Assembly: GCF_024160145.1 (NCBI RefSeq)
Contig: NZ_JAMYWQ010000009.1
Location: 62,001 to 126,000, forward strand
Source: Serratia nevei
GTDB lineage: Bacteria > Pseudomonadota > Gammaproteobacteria > Enterobacterales > Enterobacteriaceae
DNA: 64,000 bases
Direction: 5' to 3'
The translations under genes and the position numbers were made by a program. This document shows, in pieces, positions 9,730-19,744 of the stretch; positions within the stretch are counted from its first letter, which is position 1; each line of letters opens with the position of its first letter. The notes below the pieces were generated by a model, which was given only the letters and a program-made list of their open reading frames with translations, did not search any database and had not been told where the DNA came from.

Positions 9730-10686
9730 TCAATGCCCGTAACGCAAACGCAGCGCCTCCGGATAAGGTTCGAAATAGCGTTGTTCCGCCAGATAGCGAT
9801 CGGGGTATTCCGCCATGTAATGCTTGAGCAGCGCGATCGGCGCCAACAGCGGCTGCATGCCCTGCCGGTAGCGGTCGATCAGGTGCGCCAGCTCCTGGCG
9901 CTGCGCCGTACTGAGCTGACTGCGGAAATAGCCCTGCACGTGCATCAACACATTGGTGTGGTTGCGGCGCGTCGCCTTGTGCGCCAACAGCGCCATCAGG
10001 CGGCTGCGGTATTCCACGGCGAAGGCCTCCAGCGAGTCCCAGCGGTGAATATCGGCGACGAAGCGCCCCAGCTCGCGATACGCCGGCTGCGAATGCGCCA
10101 GCAGCGACAGCTTATAGCGGCTGTGAAACGCGATCAGCCCGCCGCGGGTCAGCCCCTGACGCCACAGCATGTTCAGCTCGTACAGCGCATACACCCGTTC
10201 AATGAAGTTTTCCCGCAGTGCCGCATCCTGCAATCGTCCGTCCTCTTCCACCGGCAGCCACGGCATCTGGCGCAGCAGTTCGGCGGTAAACAGACCGACG
10301 CCGTTTTTACGCGAGTCCTTGCCGTTTTCGCTGTAGACCCGCACCCGCTCCAGGCCGCAGCTCGGTGACTTGGCGCAGACGATATAGCCGCACAGATGCT
10401 GCAAGGCCGCCACGCGCCGCGCGGAGAAGCCGCGCATTTCCTCGGTCAGATCGATGCCGGCGTCGTTGCTGTAGCGCATCGCCGGCCACGGCTGCGCCTG
10501 TTTCACCAGGCGCAGCGCCGGGCGCGGCGTGGGCAGGCCAATCGCCATTTCCGGGCAAACGGGCTCAAAGCGCACATAGGGCGCCAACTGCTCCACCGCA
10601 AAGGCCAGCCGCTTGTGGCCGCCGTCGAAACGCACCGCTTCGCCCAGTAAACAGGCGCTGATGCCGATCGGGATCTTGTCGCTCAT
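9730..10686 (-). CDS. ybgA: TudS-like (DUF523) and DUF1722 fusion protein, YbgA family
   Basis: A 318-residue two-domain protein. Residues 1 to about 150 are DUF523, the family of the [4Fe-4S] thiouracil desulfidase TudS. The cysteines fit cluster ligands: Cys12 (SACLLG), Cys44 (PVCPEM) and Cys104/Cys110 (VCAKSPSCG). Residues about 185-310 are DUF1722, of unknown function. E. coli K-12 YbgA carries only the DUF1722 half (about 169 residues), so this is the longer, probably ancestral form. It sits 15 bases upstream of phrB in one transcription unit. Desulfuration of thiolated pyrimidines is inferred from the family. Confidence 0.9.
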   Translation of the reverse strand: MSDKIPIGISACLLGEAVRFDGGHKRLAFAVEQLAPYVRFEPVCPEMAIGLPTPRPALRLVKQAQPWPAMRYSNDAGIDLTEEMRGFSARRVAALQHLCGYIVCAKSPSCGLERVRVYSENGKDSRKNGVGLFTAELLRQMPWLPVEEDGRLQDAALRENFIERVYALYELNMLWRQGLTRGGLIAFHSRYKLSLLAHSQPAYRELGRFVADIHRWDSLEAFAVEYRSRLMALLAHKATRRNHTNVLMHVQGYFRSQLSTAQRQELAHLIDRYRQGMQPLLAPIALLKHYMAEYPDRYLAEQRYFEPYPEALRLRYGH

Positions 10687-10778
10687 ACCGCTCTCCCCTG
10701 CTGCTAGCCATTGAAGAAAGTGTAGAAGAATGGCTTGCCGAATACGACCTTGCGCTTGATAGGGGCGGCTATAGGCAT

Positions 10779-10810
10779 AAAAAAACCCCCGCCGCAGGGC
10801 GAGGGTTTTT
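10779..10810 (-). terminator. Rho-independent terminator downstream of ybfA
   Basis: On the minus strand an 8-bp stem CCCTCGCC/GGCGGGGG with a CTGC loop is followed by seven T residues, 18 bases after the ybfA stop. The A-run on the other side gives some bidirectional character. Confidence 0.85.
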
Positions 10811-10827
10811 CGTGAATCGGCAGTGGC

Positions 10828-11037
10828 TCAGTAGAAATCGCAGGACGCCAGTTCCGCCTGCTGCAGCCAGACCGGCTTATCGCTGGTTTTTGACCAGACG
10901 CGGTGCAGGTAGCTGTAAAAACGCCCGCGGTCGCTGCGGAACAGCATCACCGGCAGGGCCAAAATGCCCGCGAGGACGACTGCGCTGCGGCGCAGGAGAA
11001 TCCGATGCAGTGAATAAGCGTGATAGGTCGTAGACAT
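10828..11037 (-). CDS. ybfA: YbfA family small membrane protein
   Basis: A 69-residue protein with one hydrophobic segment (about residues 14-33, [18 protein letters not shown]) and a highly conserved tail [19 protein letters not shown], then [12 protein letters not shown]. It aligns end to end with E. coli YbfA, which also lies beside kdp. The start has a strong AAGGAGG ribosome-binding site. Function is unknown; the E. coli gene has been linked to PhoP-controlled and stress expression. It is divergent from kdpFABC, sharing a 440-base intergenic region. Confidence 0.92.
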   Translation of the reverse strand: MSTTYHAYSLHRILLRRSAVVLAGILALPVMLFRSDRGRFYSYLHRVWSKTSDKPVWLQQAELASCDFY

Positions 11038-11479
11038 GCGAACCTCCTTAAAAACGCCTGCCGTTGATTTGTCAGGGAAAACGGCGTCGGCGTATCAAAT
11101 GAACAATCGGTAATTTGGTAACTGGGTAAAATTTTAGCGCATTTGATGAAAGTTTACTACTCATCCGACCACTAAATCGCACAAAAAATCGCTAATCGCC
11201 GCAGCGATTCGTAATTTTGTTACATTCAGGTTAATTTTTAACTAAACATGGGTTACATTGTGGTTATTATCCGGTTCGTTATTTCCCGCTTACGCCCGTT
11301 CTCCCTCCCCCATCAAGGGCAAATCTCGCCACCGGCCTGATGGTTGAAACGCTGAATTTCCGCTGAAATTTCAGCCATTTTTATACTTTTTTTACACCCG
11401 CCCGCGCAATTTTTTCATCTTCTTTCTACCCCTCTCCCTACACTTCCTCTATCAAAAACAACACCTCTGGAGGTGTCCC
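11038..11479. other. ybfA-kdpF divergent intergenic region
   Basis: A 442-base AT-rich gap between divergent genes. It must hold the ybfA promoter on the minus side and the kdp promoter on the plus side. The only site I recognise with confidence is the KdpE box at about 11376-11404. The stretch 11100-11260 is notably A/T-rich with no ORF or stable hairpin that I can see. Confidence 0.6.
11376..11404 (+). promoter_or_regulatory. KdpE-binding site of the kdpFABC promoter
   Basis: The core TACTTTTTTTACACCC, followed by GCCCG, is almost identical to the E. coli KdpE-protected sequence upstream of kdpF, where it is flanked on the left by CATTTTTA as it is here. It ends about 75 bases before the kdpF start. 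This implies induction by phosphorylated KdpE at low potassium or high osmolarity. Confidence 0.85.
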
Positions 11480-11569
11480 GTGAGTTTCAGCGTTATTGGT
11501 GGTGCGCTGTTGGTTCTGCTGCTGTTGGCCTATTTGGTCTACGCCCTGTTTAACGCGGAGGATTTCTGA
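11480..11569 (+). CDS. kdpF: Potassium-transporting ATPase KdpF subunit
   Basis: A 29-residue single-span peptide ([14 protein letters not shown]..., ending YALFNAEDF) that stabilises the KdpFABC complex in the inner membrane. It matches E. coli KdpF in length and sequence pattern (LLxYLVYALxNAE). It begins with GTG at 11480, preceded by a CTGGAGG-type ribosome-binding site. Its TGA stop shares one base with the kdpA ATG (TGATG), so the two are translationally coupled. Confidence 0.95.
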   Translation: MSFSVIGGALLVLLLLAYLVYALFNAEDF

Positions 11570-13257
11570 TGGCGGCTTCAGCCTTTTTACTGATCGCCAG
11601 CTTCCTGCTGGTGCTTCTGCTGCTGGCCCGGCCGCTGGGCGGCTTTATGGCGCGCCTGATCGAAGGTGAGCCGCTGCCTGCGCTGCGCGGGGTGGAAGCC
11701 GGCGTCTGGCGCGCCTGCGGCATCCGCGCCACCGAGATGAACTGGTGGCAGTACGCGCTGGCGATCCTGGCGTTCAACCTGCTCGGCCTGGCGCTGCTGT
11801 TCGCCCTGCTGATGATGCAGGGCTCGCTGCCGCTCAACCCGCAAGGCTTCCCGGGTCTTTCCTGGGATCTGGCGCTCAACACCGCCGTCAGTTTCGTCAC
11901 CAATACCAACTGGCAGGCCTACAGCGGCGAAAGCGCCCTCAGCTATTTCAGCCAGATGGCCGGGCTGGCGGTGCAGAACTTCGTCTCCGCCTCCACCGGC
12001 ATCGCCGTGGCCTTTGCGCTGATCCGCGCCTTTACCCGCCGCGCCGGCAAGACCGTCGGCAACGCCTGGGCCGATCTGTTCCGCATCACGCTGTATGTGC
12101 TGCTGCCGATCGCGCTGCTGATCGCCCTGTTCTTCGTCAGCCAGGGCACGCTGCAAAACTTCCTGCCTTACCTGCACGTCACCACGCTCGAAGGCGCCCA
12201 GCAGACGCTGCCGATGGGGCCAGTGGCCTCGCAGGAAGCGATCAAGATGCTCGGCACCAACGGCGGCGGCTTCTTCGGCGCCAACTCGGCGCACCCGTTC
12301 GAGAACCCGACCGTGCTGACCAACTTCGTGCAGATGCTGGCCATCTTCCTGATCCCGTGCGCGCTGTGCTTCTCCTTCGGCCAGCTGGCCGGTGAAAATC
12401 GCCAGGGCCATGCGCTGATCTGGGCGATGGCGCTGATCTTCGTGGTGGCGGCGGTGGTGGTGATGTACGCCGAGCTGGCGGGCAACCCGCACCTGAGTGC
12501 GCTGGGCGCCGACAGCAACATCAATATGGAAGGCAAAGAGTCGCGCTTCGGCATTCTCGCCACCAGCCTGTTCTCGGTGGTGACCACCGCCGCGTCCTGC
12601 GGGGCGGTCAACGCCATGCACGACTCCTTCACCGCGCTGGGCGGCATGGTGCCGATGTGGCTGATGCAGATTGGTGAGGTGGTGTTCGGCGGCGTCGGCT
12701 CCGGCTTGTACGGCATGCTGCTGTTCGTGATGCTGACGGTGTTCATCGCCGGCCTGATGATCGGCCGCACCCCGGAATATCTGGGCAAGAAGATCGACGT
12801 CTACGACATGAAGATGACCGCACTGGCGATCCTGGTTACGCCGACGCTGGTGCTGCTGGGCAGCGCGCTGGCCATCGGCACCGACGCGGGCCGCGCCGGC
12901 ATCCTTAACCCGGGCGCCCACGGCTTCAGCGAAGTGCTGTACGCCCTGTCCTCCGCCGCCAACAACAACGGCAGCGCCTTCGCCGGGTTAAGCGTCAATA
13001 CGCCGTTCTACAACCTGCTGCTGGCCTTCGCCATGTTCTTCGGCCGCTTCGGGGTGATCCTGCCGGTGCTGGCAATCGCCGGTTCGCTGAGCGCCAAGCC
13101 GCGCCAGCCGGCGGGCAACGGCACCCTGCCGACCTATGGGCCGCTGTTTATCGGCCTGCTGATCGGCACCGTGCTGCTGGTGGGCGCACTGACCTTCGTG
13201 CCGGCGCTGGCACTGGGCCCGGTGGCCGAGCATTTGCAGATTTGGTTGGCAAACTAA
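11569..13257 (+). CDS. kdpA: Potassium-transporting ATPase subunit A (K+ channel-like)
   Basis: The potassium-binding and translocating subunit of the high-affinity KdpFABC pump, with 562 residues and about ten membrane spans. Selectivity-filter-type loops are visible, for example [41 protein letters not shown] and [13 protein letters not shown], four repeats as in Trk/Kdp channels. Length equals the family norm (557 in E. coli). It follows kdpF with overlapping codons and precedes kdpB by 26 bases. Expression is set by KdpDE. Confidence 0.98.
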   Translation: MAASAFLLIASFLLVLLLLARPLGGFMARLIEGEPLPALRGVEAGVWRACGIRATEMNWWQYALAILAFNLLGLALLFALLMMQGSLPLNPQGFPGLSWDLALNTAVSFVTNTNWQAYSGESALSYFSQMAGLAVQNFVSASTGIAVAFALIRAFTRRAGKTVGNAWADLFRITLYVLLPIALLIALFFVSQGTLQNFLPYLHVTTLEGAQQTLPMGPVASQEAIKMLGTNGGGFFGANSAHPFENPTVLTNFVQMLAIFLIPCALCFSFGQLAGENRQGHALIWAMALIFVVAAVVVMYAELAGNPHLSALGADSNINMEGKESRFGILATSLFSVVTTAASCGAVNAMHDSFTALGGMVPMWLMQIGEVVFGGVGSGLYGMLLFVMLTVFIAGLMIGRTPEYLGKKIDVYDMKMTALAILVTPTLVLLGSALAIGTDAGRAGILNPGAHGFSEVLYALSSAANNNGSAFAGLSVNTPFYNLLLAFAMFFGRFGVILPVLAIAGSLSAKPRQPAGNGTLPTYGPLFIGLLIGTVLLVGALTFVPALALGPVAEHLQIWLAN

Positions 13258-13283
13258 TCGACGTCACAGAGAGAGAATAAGAG

Positions 13284-15353
13284 ATGACTCGCAAACAACG
13301 CGCGCTGTTTGAACCGGCTCTGGTGCGCACCGCGCTGATCGATGCGCTGAAAAAACTGAACCCTCGCGTTCAATGGCGCAACCCGGTGATGTTCGTGGTG
13401 TATATCGGCAGCATTCTGACCACCGCCATCTGGCTGGCGATCCTCGCCGGCCAAACCGACGGCGCCGCCGCCTTTACCGGCAGCGTCTCCCTGTGGCTGT
13501 GGTTCACCGTGCTGTTCGCCAACTTCGCCGAAGCGCTGGCCGAAGGGCGCAGCAAGGCCCAGGCGGAAAGCCTGAGGGGCACCAAGAAAACCAGCTGGGC
13601 GAAAAAACTGGCCGGCCCGCGCCGCGACGGTGCCACGGAGAAAGTGGCCGCCGAAAGCCTGCGCAAGGGCGATATCGTGCTGGTGGAAGCCGGCGACACC
13701 ATCCCGTGCGACGGCGAAGTGCTGGAGGGCGGCGCCTCGGTGGATGAAAGCGCCATCACCGGCGAATCCGCCCCGGTGATCCGCGAGTCCGGCGGCGACT
13801 TCTCCTCGGTCACCGGCGGCACCCGCGTGCTGTCCGACTGGCTGGTGGTGCAGTGCAGCGTCAACCCGGGGGAAACCTTTCTCGATCGCATGATCGCCAT
13901 GGTGGAAGGTGCCAAGCGCCGCAAGACGCCGAACGAGGTCGCGCTGACCATTCTGCTGGTGGCGCTGACCATCGTATTCGTGCTGGCCACCGCCACCCTG
14001 TTCCCGTTCTCGCAATACAGCGTCCAGGCGGCCGGCAGCGGCAGCGTAGTGACCATCACCGTACTGGTCGCGCTGCTGGTCTGTCTGATCCCCACCACCA
14101 TCGGCGGCCTGCTGTCCGCCATCGGCGTGGCCGGGATGAGCCGCATGCTCGGCGCCAACGTGATCGCCACCAGCGGCCGCGCGGTGGAAGCCGCCGGCGA
14201 CGTGGACGTGCTGCTGCTGGATAAAACCGGCACCATCACGCTGGGTAACCGCCAGGCTTCGGAGTTCCTGCCGGCGCCGGGCGTGAAAGAGCAAGAGCTG
14301 GCGGATGCCGCGCAGCTGGCCTCGCTGGCGGACGAAACGCCGGAAGGCCGCAGCATCGTGGTGCTGGCCAAACAGCGATTCAACCTGCGCGAACGCGATC
14401 TGCAGGCGCTGAACGCCACCTTCGTGCCCTTCTCCGCCCAGACCCGCATGAGCGGCGTCAACGTGCAGGAGCGCATGATCCGCAAAGGCGCGGTGGACGC
14501 CATTCGCCGCCACGTCGAATCCAATCAGGGTCACTTCCCGCGGGCGGTGGACGATCTGGTGGAAAGCGTGGCGCGCACCGGCGGCACGCCGCTGGTGGTG
14601 GCAGAAGGTGCCCGGGTGCTGGGCGTGGTGGCGCTGAAGGATATCGTCAAGGGCGGCATCAAAGAGCGCTTCAATGAGCTGCGCAAGATGGGCATCAAAA
14701 CGGTGATGATCACCGGCGATAACCCGCTGACCGCGGCGGCGATCGCCGCCGAAGCCGGGGTGGACGACTTCCTGTCGGAAGCCACACCGGAAGCCAAGCT
14801 GGCACTGATCCGCCAGTACCAGGCGGAAGGCCGCCTGGTGGCGATGACCGGCGACGGCACCAACGACGCGCCGGCACTGGCGCAGGCCGACGTGGCGGTG
14901 GCGATGAACTCCGGCACCCAGGCCGCCAAAGAGGCGGGTAACATGGTCGATCTGGACTCCAACCCGACCAAGCTGATCGAAGTGGTGCACATCGGTAAGC
15001 AAATGCTGATGACGCGCGGCTCGCTCACCACCTTCAGCATCGCCAACGACGTGGCCAAATACTTCGCCATCATTCCGGCGGCGTTCGCGGCCACCTATCC
15101 GCAGCTGAACGCGCTGAACGTGATGCACCTGCACTCCCCGACCTCCGCCATCATGTCCGCGGTGATCTTCAACGCCCTGGTGATCGTGTTCCTGATCCCG
15201 CTGGCGCTGAAAGGGGTGAGCTACAAACCGATGAGCGCCGCGGCCCTGCTGCGCCGCAACCTGTGGCTGTACGGGGTCGGCGGCCTGCTGGTGCCGTTCG
15301 TCGGCATCAAACTGATCGACCTGATCCTGGTCGCGCTGCACGTCGCCGGTTAA
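13284..15353 (+). CDS. kdpB: Potassium-transporting P-type ATPase subunit B
   Basis: The ATP-hydrolysing P-type ATPase subunit, 689 residues. The phosphorylated aspartate is Asp313 in [10 protein letters not shown]. The actuator motif is T159-G-E-S162; the serine is the residue phosphorylated in E. coli to inhibit the pump at high potassium. The hinge motif [12 protein letters not shown] and [28 protein letters not shown] (P/N domain, positions split here for reference only by their start K) are intact. It is followed by kdpC after 18 bases. A long antisense ORF over this gene is a codon-bias shadow. Confidence 0.98.
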   Translation: MTRKQRALFEPALVRTALIDALKKLNPRVQWRNPVMFVVYIGSILTTAIWLAILAGQTDGAAAFTGSVSLWLWFTVLFANFAEALAEGRSKAQAESLRGTKKTSWAKKLAGPRRDGATEKVAAESLRKGDIVLVEAGDTIPCDGEVLEGGASVDESAITGESAPVIRESGGDFSSVTGGTRVLSDWLVVQCSVNPGETFLDRMIAMVEGAKRRKTPNEVALTILLVALTIVFVLATATLFPFSQYSVQAAGSGSVVTITVLVALLVCLIPTTIGGLLSAIGVAGMSRMLGANVIATSGRAVEAAGDVDVLLLDKTGTITLGNRQASEFLPAPGVKEQELADAAQLASLADETPEGRSIVVLAKQRFNLRERDLQALNATFVPFSAQTRMSGVNVQERMIRKGAVDAIRRHVESNQGHFPRAVDDLVESVARTGGTPLVVAEGARVLGVVALKDIVKGGIKERFNELRKMGIKTVMITGDNPLTAAAIAAEAGVDDFLSEATPEAKLALIRQYQAEGRLVAMTGDGTNDAPALAQADVAVAMNSGTQAAKEAGNMVDLDSNPTKLIEVVHIGKQMLMTRGSLTTFSIANDVAKYFAIIPAAFAATYPQLNALNVMHLHSPTSAIMSAVIFNALVIVFLIPLALKGVSYKPMSAAALLRRNLWLYGVGGLLVPFVGIKLIDLILVALHVAG

Positions 15354-15371
15354 CCATTGAGGAAGATGAAC

Positions 15372-15941
15372 ATGACATATTTACGACCTGCGCTGGTGAT
15401 GCTGATCCTGCTGACGCTGATCACCGGTATCGCCTATCCGCTGCTGACCACCGGGCTGGCGCAGTTGCTGTTTCCTGGCGCGGCCAACGGTTCGCTGCTG
15501 TACCGGGACGACAAGGCGGTTGGCTCCGCACTGATCGGCCAAAACTTCACGCGCGCCGATTATTTCTGGGGCCGCCCATCGGCCACCGGCGATTCGGCCT
15601 ATAATCCACTGGCTTCCGCCGGCAGCAACCTGGCGGCGACCAACCCGGCGCTGGATAAGGCTATCGCCGAACGCGCGGCGCAGCTGCGCCAGGCGAATCC
15701 TGCGATGAGCGGCCCAATCCCGGTGGATCTGCTGACCGCCTCCGGCAGCGGGTTGGATCCGCAGATCTCGATCGCCGCCGCGCAATATCAGCTGGCGCGG
15801 GTCGCGGCGGCGCGTCATCTGCCGCCGGAACAGGTCGGCAAACTGATCGAAGAAAACACCGATCGGGCCACGCCCAACTTTATGGGGGAATCGGTGGTGA
15901 ACGTGCTGAAGCTGAACCTGGCGCTGGATGCGTTGAAGTAA
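15372..15941 (+). CDS. kdpC: Potassium-transporting ATPase subunit C
   Basis: Periplasmic-facing, single-span accessory subunit of KdpFABC, 189 residues (E. coli 190). Conserved stretches are [30 protein letters not shown] and [19 protein letters not shown]. Two ATGs lie just upstream in frame (15357 and 15366), but the one at 15372 gives [13 protein letters not shown], aligns with the E. coli start and is correctly spaced from GAGGAAG. A stable terminator-like hairpin lies 25 bases after the stop, before kdpD. Confidence 0.95.
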   Translation: MTYLRPALVMLILLTLITGIAYPLLTTGLAQLLFPGAANGSLLYRDDKAVGSALIGQNFTRADYFWGRPSATGDSAYNPLASAGSNLAATNPALDKAIAERAAQLRQANPAMSGPIPVDLLTASGSGLDPQISIAAAQYQLARVAAARHLPPEQVGKLIEENTDRATPNFMGESVVNVLKLNLALDALK

Positions 15942-15965
15942 CGCGCCATATTCAGCATAGTGATA

Positions 15966-15991
15966 GGGTTCGGCATGCCGAACCCCTTTTT
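15966..15991 (+). terminator. Terminator-like hairpin between kdpC and kdpD
   Basis: GGGTTCGG-CATG-CCGAACCC is a perfect 8-bp stem with a four-base loop, followed by C and five T residues. It sits in the 73-base kdpC-kdpD spacer. No obvious new promoter lies between it and kdpD at 16015, so kdpDE is probably expressed by partial read-through. Confidence 0.75.
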
Positions 15992-16014
15992 GCTTGGTAA
16001 CACAAGGAATTGTC

Positions 16015-18711
16015 ATGGTCGAAGAAGAACAGCAGCGCCCCGATCCCGACAGCCTGCTGGCGCTGGCCAATGAAAAACCGCGCGGCCGGTTGAAGGTATT
16101 CTTCGGTGCCTGCGCCGGCGTGGGCAAAACCTACGCCATGCTGCAGGAAGCCCAGCGTTTGCGCGCTCAGGGGCTGGACGTGCTGGTCGGCGTGGTGGAA
16201 ACCCACGGCCGCAGCGAGACCGCCGCCCTGCTCGACGGCCTGACGCTGCTGCCGCAAAAACGCATCCAGCACCGCGGCCGGCTGGTGCATGAATTCGATC
16301 TCGACGCCGCGCTGGCGCGCCACCCGGCGCTGGTGCTGATGGATGAACTGGCGCACAGCAACGCCCACGGTTCGCGCCACCCCAAACGCTGGCAGGATGT
16401 GGAAGAGCTGCTGGACGCCGGCATCGACGTGCTGACCACTGTCAACGTGCAGCATCTGGAAAGCCTCAACGACGTGGTGGGCGGCGTGACCGGCGTACGG
16501 GTGCGCGAAACGGTGCCCGACCACGTGTTTGACGAAGCCGGCGAAGTGGTGCTGGTCGATCTGCCGCCGGACGATCTGCGCCGACGGCTGCACGAAGGCA
16601 AAGTGTATATTCCCGGCCAGGCCGAACGCGCCATCGAGCACTTCTTCCGCAAAGGCAACCTGATCGCCCTGCGCGAGCTGGCGCTGCGCCGCACCGCCGA
16701 TCGGGTCGATGACCAGATGCGCGAGTTTCGCGACACCCAGGGGCGGGAAAAAGTCTGGCACACCCGCGACAGCATTCTGCTGTGCGTCGGCCACAACAGC
16801 GGCAGCGAAAAGCTGGTGCGCATCGCCGCCCGGCTGGCGGCGCGGCTCGGCTGCCACTGGCATGCAGTCTATGTGGAGACCCCCAAACTGCACCGGCTGC
16901 CGGAAAATCAACGCCGCGCTATTCTGCGCGCGCTGCGGCTGGCGCAGGAACTGGGGGCAGAAACCGCCACCCTCTCCGATCCGTCCGAAGAACGCGCAGT
17001 GCTGCGCTACGCCCGCGAACATAACCTCGGCAAAATCATCATCGGCCGCCGCAGCGAACAACGCTGGAAACTGCGCGGCAGCTTCGCCGATCGCCTCGGT
17101 CGGCTGGGCCCGGATCTCGATCTGGTGATCGTGGCGCTGGAGAACGACGCCGCACAGCCGCCGCCGGGCAAAGAGCACGACGTCCGCAGCTTCAACGATA
17201 AATGGCGCATGCAGCTGCGCGGCTGTGCGGTGGCGGTGGCACTGTGTGCGCTGATCACCCTGCTTTCACAGTGGCTGCTGCCGGGCTTCGATCAGGCCAA
17301 CCTGGTGATGGTCTATCTGCTCGGCGTGGCGATCGTCGCGCTGTTCTTCGGCCGCTGGCCGTCGGTGCTGGCGGCGGTGATCAACGTCGCCAGCTTCGAT
17401 CTGTTCTTCGTCCAGCCGGAATGGTCGTTCGCCGTCAGCGATATGCAGTACCTGTTGACCTTCGGCGTGATGCTCGCCGTCGGCATCACCATCGGCAACC
17501 TGACCGCCGGCGTGCGTTACCAGGCCCGGGTAGCGCGCTACCGCGAGCAGCGGGCGCGCCATCTGTACGAGATGTCGCGCGGGTTGAGCCGCGCGCTGAC
17601 CGTGGCCGACATCGCCAGCACCAGCCGCCACTTCCTTTCCAGCAGTTTCCAGGCGAAAACCGTGCTGCTGCTGCCGCAAGAAGACGGCCGGCTGCAACAA
17701 ATGGTCGGCGAGGAAGGCGGATTGCTGTCGGTCGATGAAGCCATCGCGCGCTGGAGCTTCGACAAAGGCTTGCCGGCCGGCGCCGGCACCGACACCCTGC
17801 CCGGCGTGCCTTACCAGCTGCTGCCGCTCAATACCCCCAAGCAGACCTTCGGCCTGCTGGCGATCGAGCCCAACAACCTGCGCCAGCTGATGGTGCCGGA
17901 GCAGCAGCGGCTGCTGCAGACCTTCGCGGTGCTGATCGCCAGCGCGCTGGAGCGGCTGCACCTGGCGCGCAGCGCCGAAGAGGCCAAGCTGGATGCCGAG
18001 CGCGAGCAGCTGCGCAATTCGCTGTTGGCGGCGCTGTCGCACGATCTGCGCACGCCGCTGACCGTGCTGTTCGGCCAGGCGGAAATCCTCACGCTGGATT
18101 TGGCAGCCGAAGGCTCCAATCACGCCACCCAGGCCAGCCAGATCCGCCAGCAGGTGCTGAGCACCACCCGGCTGGTGAACAACCTGCTGGATATGGCGCG
18201 CATCCAGTCCGGCGGTTTCAGCCTGCGTAAAGAGTGGCAGTCGCTGGAAGAGATCGTCGGCGCTTCGCTGCACATGCTGGAGCCGCTGCTCAGCCAGCAC
18301 CCGATCGTGGTCGAGCTGCCGCCGGAACAGATCCTGGTCAACTGCGACGGCAGCCTGCTGGAGCGGGTGTTCACCAACCTGTTGGAAAACGCCAATAAAT
18401 ACGCCGGCGTCGAGGCCACCATCGGCATTCGCGCCCGCACGCTGCCCGAGTGGCTGGAAGTCGAGGTCTGGGATAACGGCCCCGGCATCCCCGCCGATCA
18501 GCTGCAGCTGATTTTCGACAAGTTTTCACGCGGCAATAAAGAGTCGGCGATCCCCGGCGTCGGCTTGGGGTTAGCGATTTGCCGTGCCATTATTGAAGTG
18601 CATGATGGCCGCATCTGGGCGGAAAACGGCGCCAACGGCGGCGCCAGCTTCCGCTTCATGCTGCCGCTGGAAAAACCGCCCGAGATCGACGGCGACGCCT
18701 TCGATCTGTAA
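16015..18711 (+). CDS. kdpD: Sensor histidine kinase/phosphatase KdpD
   Basis: Membrane sensor that phosphorylates KdpE in response to potassium limitation and osmotic stress. The chosen ATG (MVEEEQQRPDPDSLLALA) has AAGGAA upstream and gives 898 residues (E. coli 894); the frame is open seven codons further. Order: N-terminal KdpD domain with Walker A GACAGVGKT (residues 31-39), a USP-like domain around residues 250-370, four membrane spans around 400-500, a GAF-like region, the H-box with His676 (LSHDLRTPLTVL), then the N-box (FTNLLENANKYA) and glycine-rich ATPase boxes. The stop is 16 bases before kdpE. Confidence 0.97.
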   Translation: MVEEEQQRPDPDSLLALANEKPRGRLKVFFGACAGVGKTYAMLQEAQRLRAQGLDVLVGVVETHGRSETAALLDGLTLLPQKRIQHRGRLVHEFDLDAALARHPALVLMDELAHSNAHGSRHPKRWQDVEELLDAGIDVLTTVNVQHLESLNDVVGGVTGVRVRETVPDHVFDEAGEVVLVDLPPDDLRRRLHEGKVYIPGQAERAIEHFFRKGNLIALRELALRRTADRVDDQMREFRDTQGREKVWHTRDSILLCVGHNSGSEKLVRIAARLAARLGCHWHAVYVETPKLHRLPENQRRAILRALRLAQELGAETATLSDPSEERAVLRYAREHNLGKIIIGRRSEQRWKLRGSFADRLGRLGPDLDLVIVALENDAAQPPPGKEHDVRSFNDKWRMQLRGCAVAVALCALITLLSQWLLPGFDQANLVMVYLLGVAIVALFFGRWPSVLAAVINVASFDLFFVQPEWSFAVSDMQYLLTFGVMLAVGITIGNLTAGVRYQARVARYREQRARHLYEMSRGLSRALTVADIASTSRHFLSSSFQAKTVLLLPQEDGRLQQMVGEEGGLLSVDEAIARWSFDKGLPAGAGTDTLPGVPYQLLPLNTPKQTFGLLAIEPNNLRQLMVPEQQRLLQTFAVLIASALERLHLARSAEEAKLDAEREQLRNSLLAALSHDLRTPLTVLFGQAEILTLDLAAEGSNHATQASQIRQQVLSTTRLVNNLLDMARIQSGGFSLRKEWQSLEEIVGASLHMLEPLLSQHPIVVELPPEQILVNCDGSLLERVFTNLLENANKYAGVEATIGIRARTLPEWLEVEVWDNGPGIPADQLQLIFDKFSRGNKESAIPGVGLGLAICRAIIEVHDGRIWAENGANGGASFRFMLPLEKPPEIDGDAFDL

Positions 18712-18727
18712 TCAACGCAGGGGAAAC

Positions 18728-19417
18728 GTGAGCATAACGCCAACCAACATTCTGATTGTTGAAGATGAAAAAGAGATCCGCCGCTTCGTGCGCACCGCAC
18801 TGGAGAGCGAAGGCCTGCGGGTGTTTGAAAGTGAAACGCTGCAGCGTGGGCTGATTGAAGCCGGCACGCGCAAACCGGATCTGATCATTCTTGATTTGGG
18901 GTTGCCGGATGGCGACGGGCTGAGCTACATCCGCGATCTGCGGCAGTGGAGCGCCATTCCGGTCATCGTGCTGTCGGCGCGCAACGCCGAGGAGGACAAA
19001 ATCGCCGCGCTGGACGCCGGCGCCGACGACTACCTCAGCAAGCCATTCGGCATCGGCGAGCTGCTGGCGCGGGTGCGGGTCGCGCTGCGCCGCCACTCCG
19101 CCAGCCAGCAGGAAAGCCCGCTGATAAGCTTTTCGGAAATCACCGTCGATCTGGTGAATCGCCGGGTGCTGCGCAACGAAGAAGATCTGCACCTGACGCC
19201 GATCGAGTTTCGCCTGTTGGCGGAGCTGCTGGCCAACGCCGGCAAAGTGATCACCCAACGCCAGCTGTTGAGCCACGTCTGGGGGCCGAACTACGTGGAG
19301 CACAGCCACTACCTGCGCATCTACATGGGCCACCTGCGGCAGAAGCTGGAAGCCGATCCGGCCCGGCCCAAACATCTGCTGACCGAAACCGGCGTCGGCT
19401 ATCGCTTCATGCCTTAA
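18728..19417 (+). CDS. kdpE: Response regulator KdpE (OmpR family)
   Basis: Cytoplasmic DNA-binding regulator that activates kdpFABC when phosphorylated by KdpD. A GTG start at 18728, with AGGGG upstream, gives 229 residues starting (V)SITPTNILIVEDE; longer frames overlap kdpD and are unlikely. The acidic pair Glu12/Asp13 and the phospho-acceptor Asp56 (LIILDLGLPDGDG) are present, followed by VLSAR and DDYLSKPFGIGEL, and a C-terminal winged helix (LTPIEFRLLAELLANAGKV, GVGYRFMP). Its binding site is recognisable upstream of kdpF. Confidence 0.97.
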   Translation: MSITPTNILIVEDEKEIRRFVRTALESEGLRVFESETLQRGLIEAGTRKPDLIILDLGLPDGDGLSYIRDLRQWSAIPVIVLSARNAEEDKIAALDAGADDYLSKPFGIGELLARVRVALRRHSASQQESPLISFSEITVDLVNRRVLRNEEDLHLTPIEFRLLAELLANAGKVITQRQLLSHVWGPNYVEHSHYLRIYMGHLRQKLEADPARPKHLLTETGVGYRFMP

Positions 19418-19444
19418 CCCCGGCGGGCGCGGTGTACCGCGCCT

Positions 19445-19744
19445 TTACGCCGCCGGGCCCTTCTTCAATCCGACCATAAACGCTTTAAACGCATCGCGCA
19501 GCGGAGCGAACACCGGGTGTTTGCGGTTTTCGATCATCACTTCGGAGAACAGCTTCAATCCTACGGCGAAGGCCGCGCTCTGCTCGGGGCCGAAGTTCAA
19601 GTCGTCACGCGCCCGAATACGCTCGACGATGTCGAGAATATCGTCGTGGTTGGTCACTTCAAAACTCAGTGGCGCTTTCTCGACGGGATTGCCCTGGCGA
19701 TCGTTCAGGGCTTCAACGGTAATAGTAAAACGGTGGCCGGGCAT
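19445..19744 (-). CDS. DUF3861 domain protein
   Basis: A small, soluble 99-residue protein beginning MPGHRFTITVEALNDRQGNP, which fits the DUF3861 family. No membrane segment, signal or metal motif is seen. Its ATG shares a base with the stop of the upstream PadR-type regulator gene (TGATG), so it is translated by coupling and belongs to that regulator's operon. Nothing in the sequence shows its reaction. The tight pairing suggests it is an effector, co-factor or target of the same stimulus as the regulator. Confidence 0.85.
   Translation of the reverse strand: MPGHRFTITVEALNDRQGNPVEKAPLSFEVTNHDDILDIVERIRARDDLNFGPEQSAAFAVGLKLFSEVMIENRKHPVFAPLRDAFKAFMVGLKKGPAA

Noticed and set aside
13254-15341. 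695-codon minus-strand ORF antisense to kdpB
   Set aside because: His/Gln/Arg-rich shadow translation produced by the third-position GC bias of kdpB; no domain, and kdpB on the other strand is certain. Similar long shadows over kdpA, chb, chiP, glnS and leuS were dropped for the same reason.
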